Source of the DNA: CAVRQM01 sp963732775
Lineage (GTDB): Bacteria > Pseudomonadota > Alphaproteobacteria > Acetobacterales > Acetobacteraceae
Direction: 5' to 3'
DNA length: 64,000 nucleotides
Assembly (NCBI GenBank): GCA_963732775.1
Contig: CAVTAR010000001.1
Span: 1,736,001-1,800,000 of the forward strand
Part shown: positions 63,263 through 64,000 of the stretch, piece by piece
Layout of the letters: each line of letters opens with the position of its first letter
Numbering within the stretch: position 1 is the stretch's first letter
Notes under the pieces: generated by a model
What the model was told of the DNA's origin: nothing
Databases searched by the model: none
The model's input: the letters and a program-made list of their open reading frames with translations, nothing else
Made by a program: the position numbers and the translations under genes

Positions 63263-63859
63263 GTGTTCGCCGCCCAGGACGTGGCGCGGCTGCCTCCCAC
63301 GGCCCTGCCCGAGGTGGCGTTCGCGGGCCGCTCCAACGTCGGCAAGTCGTCGCTCATCAACGCGCTGACCGGCCGGCACGCGCTGGCCCGGGCGTCGAAC
63401 ACGCCGGGGCGCACGAAGCAGCTCAACTTCTTCGACCTGGGCGGCCGGCTGACGCTGGTCGACATGCCCGGCTACGGTTACGCCGAGGCGGCGCGTGCCG
63501 TGAAGGAAGACTGGCAGGCGCTGATGTTCGCCTTCCTGCGCGGCCGCCCCACGCTGCGCCGCGTGCTGCTGCTGCTCGACGCGCGCATCGAGATCAAGGC
63601 ATCAGACATCGCGGCGATGGACCTGCTCGACCGCGCCGCCGTCACCTACCAGCTGGTGCTGACCAAGGCCGACGCGGCCAAGCCCGCGGCACTGGGGCGC
63701 AAGCAGGAGGAGGTGGCCGGGCTCGCCAGGCGCCACCCGGCCGCCTACCCGTTCGTGAGCACCACCAGCAGCGAGACGGCGGCGGGGATCGCCGAGCTGC
63801 GGGCCGACCTGGCCGCCCTTGTGGAGCCGGACCTCGTCGGAGGAGACCAGCCGGCCTGA
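63263..63859 (+). CDS. engB: Ribosome biogenesis GTPase EngB (YihA/YsxC)
   Basis: 198 residues from GTG 63263. G1 GRSNVGKSS, G2/switch I NTPGRTKQLNFF, G3 DMPGYGYAEA, G4 TKAD and G5-like STTSS. It aids 50S subunit assembly. The frame stays open and family-like upstream (ARLEAGRLLFAGPCGFVF), back almost to the preceding csp stop, but holds no ATG, GTG or TTG there. The true N-terminus is therefore probably longer and its start is obscured, perhaps by another indel. Confidence 0.93.
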   Translation: MFAAQDVARLPPTALPEVAFAGRSNVGKSSLINALTGRHALARASNTPGRTKQLNFFDLGGRLTLVDMPGYGYAEAARAVKEDWQALMFAFLRGRPTLRRVLLLLDARIEIKASDIAAMDLLDRAAVTYQLVLTKADAAKPAALGRKQEEVAGLARRHPAAYPFVSTTSSETAAGIAELRADLAALVEPDLVGGDQPA

Positions 63860-63905
63860 CTGCCCCGCAAACGCGCTCGCGCGCCGCCTAGCTGTAGGTC
63901 TCGGG

Positions 63906-64000
63906 CTACACCGTGCCGGCCAGGATCGCGCGCAGCAGCAGCAGGTGCTGATGCACGTTGGAACGCAGCAGGAGCGCCTGGCCCACCGTGGCCTGCCCGA
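63906..64000 (-). CDS. C-terminal end of an unidentified gene
   Basis: The minus strand from the window edge reads GQATVGQALLLRSNVHQHLL then LLRAILAGTV and stops (TAG at 63906-63908). Leucine-rich amphipathic helix. The rest of the gene lies outside. Convergent with engB. Too short to assign. Confidence 0.55.
   Translation of the reverse strand, partial: GQATVGQALLLRSNVHQHLLLLRAILAGTV

Overview
This window is very G+C-rich, with dense genes, short operons whose stop and start codons overlap, and frequent GTG or TTG starts. Gene content (PduO-type adenosyltransferase beside a cobalamin-riboswitch TonB receptor, a Usg-family protein, a CIRCE-controlled groESL, an ArsR-methyltransferase fusion before metH, LeuA, two tandem Csp) points to an alphaproteobacterium, most likely Rhodospirillales/Acetobacteraceae. 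That placement is inferred from family resemblance; no search was run.

Layout. 0-7 kb: end of a molybdenum hydroxylase gene, then a leftward alpha-galactoside uptake and cleavage operon (binding protein, two permeases, GH36 alpha-galactosidase, ATPase). 7-16.7 kb: an HU-like protein, a lipoprotein, a GNAT enzyme, EttA, a low-G+C orphan gene with an SSB-like C-terminal tip, a Uma2 gene, a CAU tRNA, a VWA-like protein, an enoyl-CoA hydratase, MarR, and MFS and EamA exporters. 16.7-22.8 kb: cobalamin/metallophore uptake (binding protein, FecCD permease, ATPase, TonB-like protein), a cobalamin adenosyltransferase, and a TonB-dependent receptor preceded by a cobalamin riboswitch. 22.9-31.8 kb: an amino-acid permease, a CDF metal exporter, metH with its ArsR-methyltransferase partner, and an amidase. 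32-43.5 kb: a type I secretion ATPase and adaptor followed by a very large Sel1/TPR/glycosyltransferase polypeptide, an orphan protein and another glycosyltransferase. 43.6-48.7 kb: glycogen phosphorylase, a LuxR regulator coupled to an HtrA-like protein that has lost its catalytic triad, and a Yellow/MRJP-like protein. 48.9-50.3 kb: a decayed island (a second leuA 3' end, P63C-domain gene remnants and small companion ORFs). 50.4-60 kb: leuA, a Notum-like esterase, an ABC transporter, a purine nucleoside permease-like protein, an IS5-type insertion sequence, a GT2 glycosyltransferase, a VTT membrane protein and Usg. 60-64 kb: groES-groL, two cold-shock genes, engB and the end of one further gene.

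The most unusual global observation is that many otherwise well-conserved genes (groL, metH, the secretion ATPase, the TonB receptor and others) are broken by single-base indels. Wherever I could rebuild the reading frame by eye, almost every extra base lies exactly between two intact codons and is usually not a homopolymer extension. A sequencing or assembly artefact is the likeliest cause, but the pattern is not what random indel error would give. I treat these genes as functional in the cell and mark the frameshifts. The best candidates for undescribed biology are the SSB-tip protein at 11.2 kb, the P63C module flanked by a duplicated leuA end, the secretion-glycosylation cluster, and the pseudo-HtrA/LuxR pair.
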